The notes under the pieces: generated by a model
The model's database searches: none
What the model was told of the DNA's origin: nothing
Seen by the model: only the letters and a program-made list of their open reading frames with translations
Program-made: the position numbers and the translations under genes
Shown here: piece by piece, positions 35,003 through 47,312 of the stretch
Numbering within the stretch: position 1 is the stretch's first letter
Layout: the number at the start of each line of letters is the position of its first letter
Assembly (NCBI GenBank): GCA_030068075.1
Contig: CM057844.1
Location: 17,592,001-17,656,000, forward strand
Length of the DNA stretch: 64,000 bases
Reading direction: 5' to 3'
Source: Paguma larvata
Lineage: Eukaryota > Chordata > Mammalia > Carnivora > Viverridae

Positions 35003-35984
35003 AAAGGTACGTAGTGGAAAAACTATATTATACACATTTTTAAAAGTATTCCCTAATTGCAACACTGCTGAATGTACTCTGGGAATTCAATTTTTTTTCA
35101 ATTGAATTAAATGGTGTTTTCCAAAATTTCCTGGCCAAACATGAAATATGCATTAGCAGAAAAATTACATTGATACTAAAATACCAACAGTATCCCAAAG
35201 TGTTAGCCTTGTCACAATTATTCCAGTGATACGTATTCTCATTAATTACAACACCTTTCTGTGTAATGAGAATGCCATCCCCACTTCTAAAGTAACTTTA
35301 GCATAGCTGCATTTATCATTGTTCCTTTAAAGCATGCCAAAGCTTGGGCTGATAAAAATGGCCCATGTGGACATGACAAAGCAGCATGAAGTCTACTGAG
35401 AAATACAAGTCAGTTACCAAATGCCAGAGACCTTTGGTGAAGGTGAGCACATGTTATGAAGCTGTATACATACATTTTAGTTTGGCATTCAATCTCCTTT
35501 TCAAACTCTCCTTTTACATTTTCAATGTAAAGTGGAAACTCTGTTTTTATGCATGTGTCTCAAGGGAACCTGGGAGGTGGAATGTTGAGAATAGGTGGCA
35601 GCTTACTTCTGATATGTTTTAGAATTTCAATCTGCAAAAAATATTGAATTGGCACTATTATGCATCAGCATTAAGTCTCATAAAAATATTTACAAATTCA
35701 CCACTTTAATAAGAACAGTGGCACTTCTAAGCAGAAGGCAATACTTCTCTTTTAAACAAAAAGCAAAACTATCATCTACATATTCAAGAAATAACAATCA
35801 AATATATAATTTATGCATTCTTGCACAAATATATTACACAAATAATTATAAAGCAAGCTAGCTTTTTCAGATTAATAACTGTCCAATATTGTTCCTTTTA
35901 TTCCCAGCATTTGAATTCTCTTTACCCAAGTTATTAAAATGTTGATTTTATAATATTATCACAATATGAACAAACATTGATTGT
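35003..35984. other. Unique non-coding sequence
   Basis: No gene or repeat recognised. Confidence 0.5.
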
Positions 35985-36195
35985 ATACCAATTAGGCACC
36001 AAGAATTATTTTAAGTATTCTATAATGTATCTTTAATGAATACAAACAGGAACACCCTGGTGAGGAAAATACAATTATTTTTCTCATTTCATATATGAGG
36101 AAACTGAGGCACAGAGAGGTTAAGTAATGGCCCAAAGTCACTCAGCTGGTAGATAATGGAGCCTGGGGATATAACAGTTGGCAGTCTGATTCATG
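35985..36195 (-). mobile_element. MIR SINE remnant
   Basis: ttaggcaccaagaattattttaag, tatgaggaaactgaggcacag, gaggttaagtaatggccc and cagctggtagataatgg are MIR antisense. The core is very well kept. Confidence 0.88.
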
Positions 36196-36464
36196 TATCA
36201 GGTCCATAAGCACTGCACGATTCAGAACCCGAGGTCTGAGATCCAGTTGAAGGCACTGATCATACCCATGTGTAAACCAAGACAAGTCAACAACATCCCT
36301 GAAATTCAGTCATCCTTGTATCTACAAATTGAGAATGGGAACTCCAGAGCTCATCTAACACTAACACAAGATGAATCTATGTACACGCTCTGTGCACACT
36401 GAAAGTGTGAGAATGTACACTGGCAATACGCATTTCCCTGCCTTTGCATCTTTGAGAATACAGA

Positions 36465-36785
36465 CTTGAATTGTCCAACATGGTTGCCACTTGCCACATG
36501 TGCTTCTGAATACTGAAATGTGGTCAGTCTGATTGAGATGTGCTGTTAAGTGTAAACTACACACTAGATTTCGAAGGCATATTACTATAAAAAAAGCTAA
36601 AATACCTAATATTTTATATTGATTATATATTAAAATAATAAGTTTTAAAAATTAAGTTAAATAAAATATATTACTAAAGTTAGTATCTCTTATTTCTTTG
36701 GACTTTATTTTTAATTTAGTGACTAGAAAATTTTAAATTGCTTATGTAGCCCACATGGTATTTCTACTGGGCAGTACTGGCTTAT
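36465..36785. mobile_element. MER3-like hAT DNA transposon
   Basis: Ends gaattgtccaacatggttgccac and ctactgggcagtactgg flank an AT-rich interior, with cttgccacatgtg and tagcccacatgg blocks, as in the MER3 type (ccaatacggtagccactagccacatgtgg). Related to 45240-45548. Confidence 0.6.
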
Positions 36786-37021
36786 ATGGTAAGTGGTGAA
36801 GCAGAAGATGGTCTCATGTATAAAACGTACCATCATAGATTTATTCAAGCTAATTTAGTTCAAGATTTAAAAATGGGGGGTGCATTTCTGGACTTAAGTT
36901 CTGAGTATTTTCTTTTTCAAAAATGGCTTTGTCATATGCTTATCTCTAAAAAGATTTAAAACAATATTAAGAAAATATAAAATACTGAGAAAATATAAAG
37001 GTCACCAAGGCAATATTTTTC

Positions 37022-37225
37022 TTTTATTCCTCCCTCCCTCCCTCCTTTCCTTCCTTTTTTCCTTCCTTCCCTCCCTCCTTTCTTTTCCCTCCCCTCCCTT
37101 TCCCTATTTCCCCCTCCTCTCTCATTTCCTTCTTTTCTTTTTTCTTTTCTTTTCTTTTCTCTTTCATCCTTCTGTCCTTCCTTTCTTTCTCTCCCTCCTT
37201 TCCCCCCTTCTGTCTCCCTCTTTCT
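37022..37225. repeat. Polypyrimidine tract, about 200 bp
   Basis: Almost only C and T on the plus strand (TCCC, TTCC, CTTTT units). It gives long Lys/Glu/Arg/Gly-rich open frames on the minus strand that are not genes. Such tracts can form triplex DNA. Confidence 0.95.
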
Positions 37226-37346
37226 TTCATCCATGTAGGTATGCCGATAAATGTTTAATGCTTGGCTCTGGGAAAAACCCAATTTATAAAGTCCGTCAGT
37301 TTCCATGGAATCAATATTCACTCCATGACAGATTTTAAAGTACCAA

Positions 37347-37518
37347 TCTAGGGCACCTGGGTGGCTCAGTTGGTTAAGTGTCCAGCTCCTGACTTCAGCT
37401 CAGGTCACGATCTCACAGTTTGTGAGATCAGGTCCTGTATTGGGTTCTTCACTGACAGTGCTGAGCCTCCTTGGGATCCTCTCTCCCTCTCTCTCTGCCT
37501 CTCCCCCACTCATGTGCT

Positions 37519-37570
<52 letters not shown>

Positions 37571-37609
37571 AAAATAAATCAATAAACTATAGATGAATAA
37601 ATAAATAAT
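37347..37609 (+). mobile_element. Carnivore SINE with expanded (CT)n
   Basis: gggcacctgggtggctcagttgg head, a CT run at 37521-37570, and a tail with repeated AATAAAT units. TSD aaagtaccaa at 37337-37346 and 37610-37619. Confidence 0.95.
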
Positions 37610-37619
37610 AAAGTACCAA

Positions 37620-39150
37620 CCCAATGTCATGGAAGTTGGGAATAAATGTGCAGTACTGTACCATTATAGGCTATTTCCATCACGTAGATACGATGCATGT
37701 TAATAACCTCAAAAGTATATATAAAAATAAAATAATTAGAAGTGGTGAGTTACATGTATTCCTCACTCTTTGTTTTTAACACAATTTAATTGTCAGTTTG
37801 TATAATTTAATTTTTAATAACAGCTAAGTATAACAACTGACTTGCCAAAAAAAAAAAAATCCTGAATATTCGCTGACTCTCTCGGGAGCCAGAGCAAACC
37901 TATCACTACTATGACATTTACTTGAAAATCAGATGTAAAGGAACAACGTCTCTTCAAAGATGCATAAGAAACCCACAAAATATTTTTACTCTCAATCACT
38001 CAACTATCCACAAAAAGCACAGCCCTAGTTAACAGTTACAGTTATCTTACAGAGATAAGATACTAGAAGGAATAGAGCCAAGTTGTTAAATGGGGCTTAA
38101 TGCTATTAATCTCAGTCTCATATAATCCATCTCAGAAAGAAATAACAGGACACCTTTTAAGAGCCCTCCAAGGTGGAGTCCTAGAATCCCTTTGTACTCT
38201 CTCAGGAAGTTCCTTCTTACAACTAACCTATATCCCTTTTGCTGCAACAGAGGCTCATTCCTGTTTGCTCTGTGTTTAGTGAAGGTAGAAACAGCTGGTT
38301 ACCATCTCCTACATTATAACTCTTTATGTAAGGAAATGAAACACCCCAAACCAGCTTCCAAATCTGCTCAGCTGTAAAAACAGCCTCTTCTTGAGCAAAA
38401 ACAAACAATAAATTAAATGGAATTGGGAGTTGAGAAGTACTGCATATTTCACTCCAGGGAAACACCTCGAGCCAGGTTATACCCTCGTCAGCACCTAGTG
38501 ATCAAAGGCACATTTTCCCTGGGAATAAATTCAAGGAGTGAAACACATGGGATTATTAATCAAGTTGCTGTTAGCATGCTGGGCCATTTTACAGAACATC
38601 CTTAAAGCAGGAGGCATCCCAGGCCTTATCTTGTAATAAGATTCTAAGATCTTGGCGAAATGCATATTGCCCTGCAAGCTAACACCTTGCCTGCTATATG
38701 TCCAAGGCATTTTTACGAAAGGAATGCAATAAATCAGAGTACCTACAGAAGCTACACCTTAGGTGGCACAATTGGGCCAGCAGAAGTTAAAGTGCCAACT
38801 AATATACAAAACTTTGCCACCCACATTTTAATGGCAAGGGTTCTTATCTGTCTGAAAGGAATTAAAAAAGAGAGGGTGAAAAGTTGATTCCCCACTGTAG
38901 GGCTGGGCTAGCAGGAAACAAAGTGGGGGCATTTGGAAAAGAAAGGAAAGAAACAATAAACCCTAGTTTTGTCACTCATGATAGTAGCATAACATCTGGG
39001 AGAAAACACTGTGAAGTTGCAAAGCCAAGGATATTCAGGAGACAGGTTTATTGTTTGCTGTATCTGCACTCCACCGTCTCTCACTGCCTTTGAGTCAGTG
39101 CCTGATATTAATACCTGATTTACTTGCATGCTCTCCAGCAGACATGGGCA
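37620..39150. other. Repeat-poor unique sequence
   Basis: No gene. Between about 38400 and 39120 I recognise no repeat at all. Short open frames lack domains. Confidence 0.45.
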
Positions 39151-39158
39151 TCTTTATT

Positions 39159-39197
39159 TTTTTTAATTTTATAATAGTTTATTTTCAAATTGGTTTA
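39159..39197 (-). mobile_element. Minimal carnivore L1 3' tip
   Basis: Only the last few dozen bases of L1: ttttaattttataatag, then tttattttcaaattgg. Flanked by ctttatttt at 39152-39160 and 39198-39206, so it looks like an extremely short but genuine L1 insertion. Confidence 0.75.
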
Positions 39198-39206
39198 CTT
39201 TATTTT

Positions 39207-40280
39207 TGTGTAGCCTAAAGGGGTCATTCATTTTCCATCTCTACATCTCACCCTATTTCATCATGCCTTTTCTGTTTTGAGTTGGAAAGCCTAGGTTTCA
39301 AAGCCAAATTCAGTACTGAGTGCCACATCTGCCCTTGGGATATGTCAGATCACTAGAAATGAAGAATGGATTTTTAACTTGATCCCCAACCAAGACATTG
39401 GCAAGGGTTGTTTCCCACAACTAAAGGTCAGTGCTGCTTCTACCCAAGGAGCCTGAGAAATTCTGTGATTCTGACCCACAGGTGACAACAGGTGTCATCT
39501 CCTCTGTGGACACTGGTTTGCCTTCCATTTCCTGAGGAAAGGTTTCCAATGTGCTAGAAGGAAGAACAGTGGAAATATCCTTCTCTAGGACCACATAGTT
39601 TAATGCCTACCCAGCCACTAGGCACATATATCTATGATGAGCTGGTATGTCTGCAACAATTCCCACTGAAACTCAAATATGTACCTTTCATAAACTACAA
39701 CAGAAGCCAAAAAATGACAGCCTGCAGTCCAAATACAGCCTGCATGGATATGTTGAATGGTCTTCACAGTACCTTTTTTAAAATCTGAATTTGTTGAACA
39801 ACATTTTGAAACTGGGAAATTCTACATTTCTAGTTTCTCCAAAGGCTCTTACCGCACTATGCCACATTCCAAAATGGCAACAAATGGTCACATCTGAGTG
39901 GGATTGTCCTCTCTAAACAGTATGTGCCTCTGGTCCATCACAGAGCCCTCTGCTCCCCAGTATCAAAACAATCCATTAATATTTATCATTGCCTTTGTTC
40001 TGTTAGGTCCCTGTTTCCACACTGGGCCCTTCTTACATGCTACTGACCTGGAATATTTTAATATATGAGAGCCAAAGCTATGCCCTGTATGAAGAGTTAC
40101 TACAAGCAAGAACTTGATTTTGAGACCAAAGAGATTTTATAAGGCAAAGAAAGGGAATGGCCTGGAAACAATGCTATTGCTTGACTACTGGCTTTCTTGT
40201 TATCCTTTGGAGTAGGGATTGGCAGAATCTACTGATTGTGAAGATTTGAGGACTATGCAAGGAAAGAAAGTAATAGACTT
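39207..40280. other. Mostly unique non-coding sequence
   Basis: No gene. A segment near 39700-39790 (gcctgcagtccaaatacagcctgcatgg) vaguely resembles an old DNA transposon but is not assigned. Confidence 0.45.
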
Positions 40281-40291
40281 CTCAACACTCT

Positions 40292-40509
40292 TTTTTCTAA
40301 TTTTTTTAACTATTTTTTATTTTTGAGAGACATAGAGACGGAGTATGAGCAGGAGAAGGGCAGAGAGAGAGGGAGACACAGAATCTGAAGCAGGCTCCAG
40401 GCTCTGAGCCATCAGCACAGAGCCCGACGCAGGGCTCAAACTCACAGACCATGAGATCATGACCTGAGCCAAAGTCGGCTGCTTAACCAACTGAGCCACC
40501 CAGGAGCCC
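40292..40509 (-). mobile_element. Felid tRNA-Lys SINE
   Basis: Minus-strand copy with TSD ctcaacactct (40281-40291) versus ctcaacagtct (40510-40520), one mismatch. Confidence 0.96.
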
Positions 40510-40574
40510 CTCAACAGTCTTCTTATGCCAGTCCAAAGATGGCCTTTGGCAGTTTTGTTTTATTCTTTTTAGTA

Positions 40575-41000
40575 TTTCTTTTCCATCATTATTACAATAT
40601 AAATATGTTACAGAAAGTTTGGGAAAAAAGTCTTCCTCTCATTAAAGTATCACTGCCCTGTCCCCACTTCTTAAGCAACCACTGTTATCTGTTGTGAGTC
40701 CTTCTGAAAATATCTAGTCATCTACATACATTTATATCCATTGTTTTACACATATGGGGTTGTACTGTGCTTAACAGTATTAGCACATATATTTCTTCAT
40801 CCTTCTCTGAAAGTTATCTTTATTGGTTTGTAAAAATGATACATATCCCTCCAAAAGTGCAAGAAATAAGTTTTTGTTGTTTCAAAATTTAAAAAAAGAT
40901 AACAAAATTTCAAATTACTTAAAAATCATTTCATCTAGAAATAATGGTTACTAACATTTGAAGATCTTCATCATAGACACCTTTCTGTGTATATATACAG
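40575..41000 (+). mobile_element. Ancient L1-like fragments
   Basis: ccccacttcttaagcaaccactgttatc, atctacatacatttatatcc and acatatggggttgtactgtg match a widespread old L1/HAL1 untranslated sequence. A second, weaker segment follows at 40860. Family unresolved. Confidence 0.5.
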
Positions 41001-41004
41001 GCAT

Positions 41005-41075
41005 AAGGAGGAGGAGGAGGGGAGGGGGAAGGAAAGGAGGAAGTGAAGAAGGAAGGGAAGAAAACCAACAGATTA
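41005..41075. repeat. GA-rich tract
   Basis: aggaggaggagg, ggggaggggg, aggaaggaa units on the plus strand. Confidence 0.9.
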
Positions 41076-41599
41076 ATAAATCGATTTATAGATATAAAGA
41101 TAGGAACATGGGATTATGTTATGATGCCATTTTGAAATAAAAGCTTTAATTGTAATTTTCTTGAATTTAAAAGTGAAGAAAAAGAAAGCCGAGGAACTAT
41201 TTAATTTTACACAAAAATGTTTCTTCACAAAAATGGAATAGTTCCTAAATTCTCTCTCTAAAAGTAACTGTGGAAAATACTGTGTTAGATAGTATCTATT
41301 GACTCTTCCGTGAAAAATGTGGGAAGTAGCATTCCTAATTTTATCATGTATATTCTTGTTTATACTGGAGTCTTAGGACCGTTACGCTTTGTTCCATGAC
41401 ACCAATTCCAATAGTTATTTCATTTTATTTCTAGATGTTAATAGCACCAATGCCCATAACAAACCTTTTTTCCAGTTGCTTTGGTTTTGATTTTTTAATA
41501 TTTTCTTTGACTTATTGAAAAGACTAAATAATTCAGTAGTTTGGGGTTTTTTTTCCACAAAAGGGTCCCTTTGGTGGTCTAGTACATGAATTATTGCAT

Positions 41600-41870
41600 A
41601 TTTGAAAATGTTCATGTGTTGACTTTATCCTTGAAGGACAACTTGGCTGGACTTATAATTCTCAGCTCTCATTTTTTCCCCTCAAAATTCTGTGGACTTT
41701 GTCCTACTGTGTCTTCTGGAATTGAGTATTTTCTATATAGATTTTTGAGAACAATCTGACATCTCTCCAATTAGTGACTGCTTTTGCTATCTAGATACTC
41801 ATGAAAGTCTGTCCTTACATTTGTGTTTTAATAGCTTCATTAAGATTTATCTTAGTGTCAATTATTGTAT
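41600..41870 (-). mobile_element. Ancient L1 fragment
   Basis: gactttatccttgaaggacaacttggctggacttataattctc, tgtcttctggaattgag and attttgagaacaatctgacatc follow the antisense of old mammalian L1 elements (cattcttgaaggatattttcactggatatagaattct). Confidence 0.6.
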
Positions 41871-41924
41871 CATTTTTGTTTTGGACAACATGTACCCATT
41901 ACATCTGAAGATTCAAGTCTTAGA

Positions 41925-42050
41925 GAAACTTTCAGGAAACTGAAGATGCACAGATGTTAAGTAACTTGCTCATCATCACATAGCTAATATATGGCAGAGT
42001 CTGGATTTAAATTCTGCTGTCTGATTACAGAAACCAACCCTTAGAAACTA
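41925..42050 (-). mobile_element. MIR SINE remnant
   Basis: agatgttaagtaacttgctcatcatcacatagc and ggcagagtctggatttaaattc are MIR antisense core. Confidence 0.75.
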
Positions 42051-43009
42051 GAGTATGGTTTATCCTGATGAAGAATTGTGCAGGATATGTCCTCTCTAAG
42101 CTGGTTAGTCACTGACTACACACAACTTACTCCAAGGATATCTGCACTTGGCAGGTGCTGCGTAATCTGGCAATTTATGAGTCCGTCACCATTTATAAGT
42201 CAGTGTCCAGAGAAAGGATGACACGGTGGGTTTCAATTGCTGTGGTACCACATTCTTTTGAAGAAAAAGGAAGTAAAGGGAAGAAATGGAAAGACAAAAG
42301 TAACAGCTTAAAAGGAAACAAAAAAGAATTACCAGAGGGAGCCGATGCAGACTAATGGACGCAGATATGATTCTTGTTACTACATGCATCAAGGATAGCA
42401 GAACAGAAATGGCTCCATCTCTTGATTTCATCCTCAGACATCTTTTCCCCTTACCACAACTTTCCCCAACAATACTAGGTTTCCTTAATGTCTGGGCTCA
42501 GTGCAGCACCACCAAGAAGAGAGCAGATGGTATGCAGGTGCCTGATAAGGTCATCCCTCTAGCAAACCAGCACAGATAGCAATTCACAAGATGTGTCTGA
42601 GCAGCACTGACCAGGTTCCACACCTAGTTCTCTTTAACCTAATTGGTTTGATGCCCAGAAATCTCCACCTTGAGAAATGTTCATTTGAGGTGACATTCTC
42701 TCTACAAAAGGCCATTTGTTATTAAGAAAGGATGAGCTTTTTGCTAGTCTTTGACCTAGTAAGAGAACACAGTAGATTCACAAAGTTGGAAGGGGCTTTA
42801 GAGAACAGTGAGTCTTCCCTCATTTTTGAGTCAAAGAAGCTGGAGCTTGAGTTTTAGATAGTGAACTGTGAAATCAGAAAGCCAAGGACACAGAGGCATG
42901 GGATATAGTGGCCTGAAAACTCATAAGCATGACTAGAGGAATAACTGGAGCAGGGTAGTGGGTGGATTGTGGGTGGTCTGCCCTTTTACTGGGCAGGTGC
43001 ACGCATCTC
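42051..43009. other. Unique non-coding sequence
   Basis: No gene. A short MIR-like run (agttggaaggggctttagagaac) lies at 42783-42806. Confidence 0.45.
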
Positions 43010-43435
43010 CCTGCTACTGTAAATGTTGGCTTCTATAATGGCTCACCCTCTGACTTTCACTCTATCTGACTTTCACTCTATCTTCTCTAGAGAATCGCCT
43101 TGAACCACAGGGAGCCACCTTGCCTAGGATATTATGACCCCATCTAGGGCAGCCCAGACCTAATGACTGAGACAGAAATACAAAAGAATGTTCTTCCTTA
43201 AATTAAGGTTGAACCATTTCTGTGGTATTATTTACAATCCTATGCTCCCTGTGATCATAGGATCAGGTTGAGGCTGGATTATGGCCAGATCACTTCTTTG
43301 CTTATATCCTACCACTGCACCATCCTGCTTCCCTTACTTTTCTTTCTTTTTAGAACACTCCCTCAATAAGTTATATGTAGCTAAATTTCTGTCTTGAACT
43401 CTGCTTCCAGGAAAGCCAACCTAAGATAAGCAAGA
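43010..43435 (+). mobile_element. LTR-like remnant
   Basis: catcctgcttcccttac, agaacactccctcaataag and ctctgcttccaggaaagccaacctaagataag resemble the 3' end of an old mammalian LTR. Contains an exact 16-bp tandem duplication at 43050-43081. Confidence 0.4.
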
Positions 43436-44599
43436 CATTAACTGGGAAGACAAGCAACTAAATTCTTGGCTTACTTAATAACTGCCCCAAAGGAGACTGT
43501 TCTCAGAATAACCAAAGATTTCTCTATTCTGTCTCTTTCTCTCTCCACTGTTTCAGCCAGGAAAAGACCTACAGAGTCTGAAATTCATCCCTTACTATAC
43601 TGTCATACAAGGAGTGTGTTTAATAGGTCCAAAGGATTTGCACTTCTGTTTGGTGACACAGTGACCATTCACTGAGTCTCCAGGACAATAGGTTTTAGGT
43701 GATGTCTCCAGTATGAGGAATCTCAGAACCTTCCAGGGCTAAACATACAGCCCATTAGCCACAGTGCTCCATCCAGTTTAGAGTAAAATGATTCATTCAT
43801 CTCTGCTTTATTAATTAGTGCCCTGGATGGAAACTCTTCTACAAGTTGAGATGAGACACAGGAACTGAAATACTTAGAAACAATAAGTATTTTATTTAGA
43901 AGTAAGACAATAACAGGGCCATCTTTGGGAACTGGAGTTTCTCTCTAAGTAAGAGGTGTCATCTGAAAGTTCAGGACTTGTCCTGTCTTGCCAAGGGATG
44001 AGATTAGCGTAAGGTTTTTCACTTTTTGCCTGGGGACCTCACTGGGATTATCATCTTCCTCCTCTACTTTTTCCATCTTCAAGAATTCCCCAATAATACC
44101 TCTTCACCAAGAAACCCCTGTGGTGGTGCTACATCCCTGTTAAATCAGTTTGTTGTGGTATGTCAGGAGGCACAATTAGTTCTCAAAAATAATGGCTAAA
44201 GAGAACAAAGTGATCCAACAAACATCAATTGGTGCCAGCCAAGGAGAGTTACACAATGCCCTTCAAAATGTGTTGCTTCATTTTCAGTTGCCACCTTGCT
44301 CAAAGGTGAAGCTACCTGGGGAGCAGTATGACTGGCGTTCTTAACTTATTACTATTATTAAAGATTCAACAAATGTTTAAATAGCAGACACTCTGACTCC
44401 AGACATTAAAACCAAAGACTACCATTGATTCAAGAGATGATTATAATACTGACTCTCTTTATTTCTGGCTATCAAGAATAAACATTAGTAAAGTATAAGG
44501 TATACAAAGCTGGAGCGGCAGCCTGAAAACCAACCTAAAGTCAAATAGCCATGCTCTATCTGTCAGCAGAGGCAAGAATTCACATCAAATTGAGAGCAA
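43436..44599. other. Unique non-coding sequence
   Basis: No gene or repeat recognised. Confidence 0.45.
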
Positions 44600-44900
44600 G
44601 TCAGCAGCATGTTGTACTACCATGACAAAGAATCCCTGAGCCTCAATGGCCAAAAACAATAAGGGACTATTTGTTGTGTAGGCTACACATATATTGCAGG
44701 TCAGCTGGGGACCCAGGCTAACAGAAGCAGTCTCTAATCACTATGGCAGAGAATAAAAGATTACTCTTAAAATTAATTACTCAGCTTGGAATGGACACAT
44801 GTCACTTTTATTCACAACTCATTGGCCAGAATCGGTCTCAAGGATAGCTAGACATATCCGGTGATAAGATTTAGTGGCTATACCAAAACTGCATTCTGAC
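44600..44900 (-). mobile_element. LTR-like remnant
   Basis: gtcagctggggacccaggctaacagaagcag, gacacatgtcacttttattcacaactcattggccagaatc and ataagatttagtggc keep the antisense order of a common mammalian LTR. Diverged. Confidence 0.5.
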
Positions 44901-45239
44901 CCTTAGACTAGGCCCAAAAGAAATCTACCCATCTAAATAATTTCCTACCATTGAATTGTACTCCGCTCATAAGCACTGATTAAATCATAACCATGTGCCC
45001 AGCACTCACAGAATAAGTTTAAAATGTTTTATCTGTCTTCTGAAAAGTCTCAATATAACTAGAGGATGAATCAAGAAACAACAGTCAACTATACTTAAAA
45101 AAATTTTTTAAGGAAAACAATAAAAATAATACAAAATAGGGCAAAATTATGTGCCAAATCATGTGATACCCAAAACAAACCTATCACGTTGCTCCTTTTT
45201 CCTCTACCTGTATGTGGAAAACTTGATCTGCCACAACAG

Positions 45240-45548
45240 CACTATCCAACAGAAATACAATGCAAATCACCTTTGTAATTTCAAATTTTCTAATAGCTAC
45301 TTTATAAAAAACAAAAAGAACAAGTAAAATCAAATTTAATCATACATTTTATTTAACTCAATATATCTAAAATATTATTTCAACATGTAATAAACATGAA
45401 AATTACCAATGAGAGACTTTACATTCTTTTCTACATAGTAAGTCTTCAAATCCAGTGTCTATTTTATACTTACAGTATATCTGAGTTCAGACTAGCCCAC
45501 TAGTGCTCACATAACTAATGGCTATCCTGTTGGACAGAACAGTTCTAT
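45240..45548. mobile_element. MER3-like hAT DNA transposon
   Basis: Ends gcactatccaacagaaatac and ctatcctgttggacagaacag are near inverted repeats around an AT-rich centre, as in MER3. No coding capacity. Confidence 0.65.
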
Positions 45549-47290
45549 ACAATAACCAAAATTAACATACTTACTACTAAACTGTGTGGCCAAGAATTTC
45601 TTGGTACACTGCTGGTACATGCCTGAAAAATTTTCTGAATGATTAAAATGATAGTTTTTCTCTTTGGGATGTATTAAAGTAACTTAAAGAAGTTAGGACT
45701 GCATAGGGTGTACTATGAAGGGAACACCGACACACCCAAAGTTAAGGAATTTAAGGGACAAACCAAATAGGTTGGGAAGGGGTTAAGAAGAGGGGCAGGA
45801 GTGTTGAGGATGTGCCTAATAAAAAGCTGCTTGTTGAGACATGTGGGAGTGTAGCTCTTTTCTTAAAAGGTTAAACAAAAAGCAGAACCACTGTATTTCA
45901 GCAGGCTAATTACCAAGAGTGACTTTGACCTTTTCCGTTTCTGGAGATTTATGCTAGAACATTTTCCTTTGACATGGTGCAGAGCTCTTTGAATTCAGGT
46001 TGAGTGTGATCAGGTGTGCTTCTAGAGGAACTCCTTTTTTTGCACAAAGTCATATCTGTGCTCCCGACTATACTCAGGAAGAGTCACGCGATGGAAGACC
46101 CAACACCAGGATGCTGTCCACCAATTCCTTCACAACAGCCTCACCCTTCTGAGAGCCACATTTACCTTTACAGTTGAGGAAACACAGAAATAAACCATTT
46201 CACAACGGAAACTTTGTTGACAGCAAAGGCTGTGGAACCTGAGACTTGAAAATTCTACCAGAGGCCAGTTAATCTAATAAAGCTCTTGACATTAATAGGT
46301 TTAGCTAGTGGGAAAATTTGAAATTCCTTCTTAAAGCCAACAGGGTCCCTTAGTGAGCTTGAGTCTTTCCGGTGGTTTTTGCTTTGGGCCCTAACATGCC
46401 AATTTCACACTAGATGCCCCATGGCTTCAGGACATTTATACTTCCTCACTGACCTTAGCTGTTGACTGGCTTGGTTTTATTAGTGCTAATGAAGTAAAAG
46501 GGATCTTTATAATCCCCAAGTGGGTTTGCTAACTGACTGATTCCAGTTGCCTTGTAATGCTTGCCAAACTAACAAAAGAGGGAAATCTGGTAGAGACAGG
46601 TCAATAGACCCAAACATTTTTTCACTTCCAGATATACAACTTGAAAGGTAAGTACTATTTTGTGAATGGGTCGTGGGTGTTTTTTTATAATCAAAATTCT
46701 CACACGAACCTGCCACTACAGATGCTGGACCTTCTTTTCTCTAAAAACTGCCCCTTTCAGATGGAGCCAGCAGATGTTATTTTACTGCAATATACCTACT
46801 AATCATTGATCAGATTTGCCCCCTTATAATCACATTCTGAAACCTAGACTCAGATTAGTTCGTATCAATAACCTTGCTTAGCTATATAGTGAGAAAGATG
46901 AAAAATGTTTATTAAGAAAATCCACTGGTATTAGAGGTCACCAGTGGTGGGAATAATGAAGACATCTGTGATTTAGGATTCTTTTGACCTCCTTACTTTT
47001 ATTTATTTTTTTTTATTTATTCACTTATTTTACTGAAATTCTGGGGTGAACACAGAGCATTAAATAGAGCTGCTTTGTTAATTATTCATTGGTAAAGGGC
47101 AATCAAACCTGGTGATAGAAAAAAGGGTAGGAACTTCCTTCTCTGATTTTAACATTCAACATAGCGAAGCTTTTGGAAAGATAAATTGAAGAATGTTACT
47201 TTACTACTAGTTCCATTTTTCAGATCCACTTCTAAAAAGCTACTGAAAAAAAACTCTTAATCCACAAGAGCTAAACAATTATGTCTATAT
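45549..47290. other. Repeat-poor unique sequence
   Basis: No gene. From 45650 to 46750 I recognise no repeat. It includes a direct nuclear-receptor-type half-site pair (tgactttgacct at 45922-45933). A T-rich run lies at 46998-47031. Confidence 0.45.
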
Positions 47291-47312
47291 CACCCCCCAC
47301 TACCCCCCCCCA
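47291..47312. repeat. C-rich tract
   Basis: CCCCCC-ACTA-CCCCCCCCCC-AGGG. The complementary strand has G runs that could stack into a quadruplex. Confidence 0.85.

Noticed and set aside
36956..37321. 121-codon Lys/Glu/Arg/Gly-rich open frame (minus)
   Set aside because: Translation of the polypyrimidine tract. No stop codons arise because of composition.
38751..38766. CTCF-like motif around taggtggcac
   Set aside because: At least three mismatches to the consensus.
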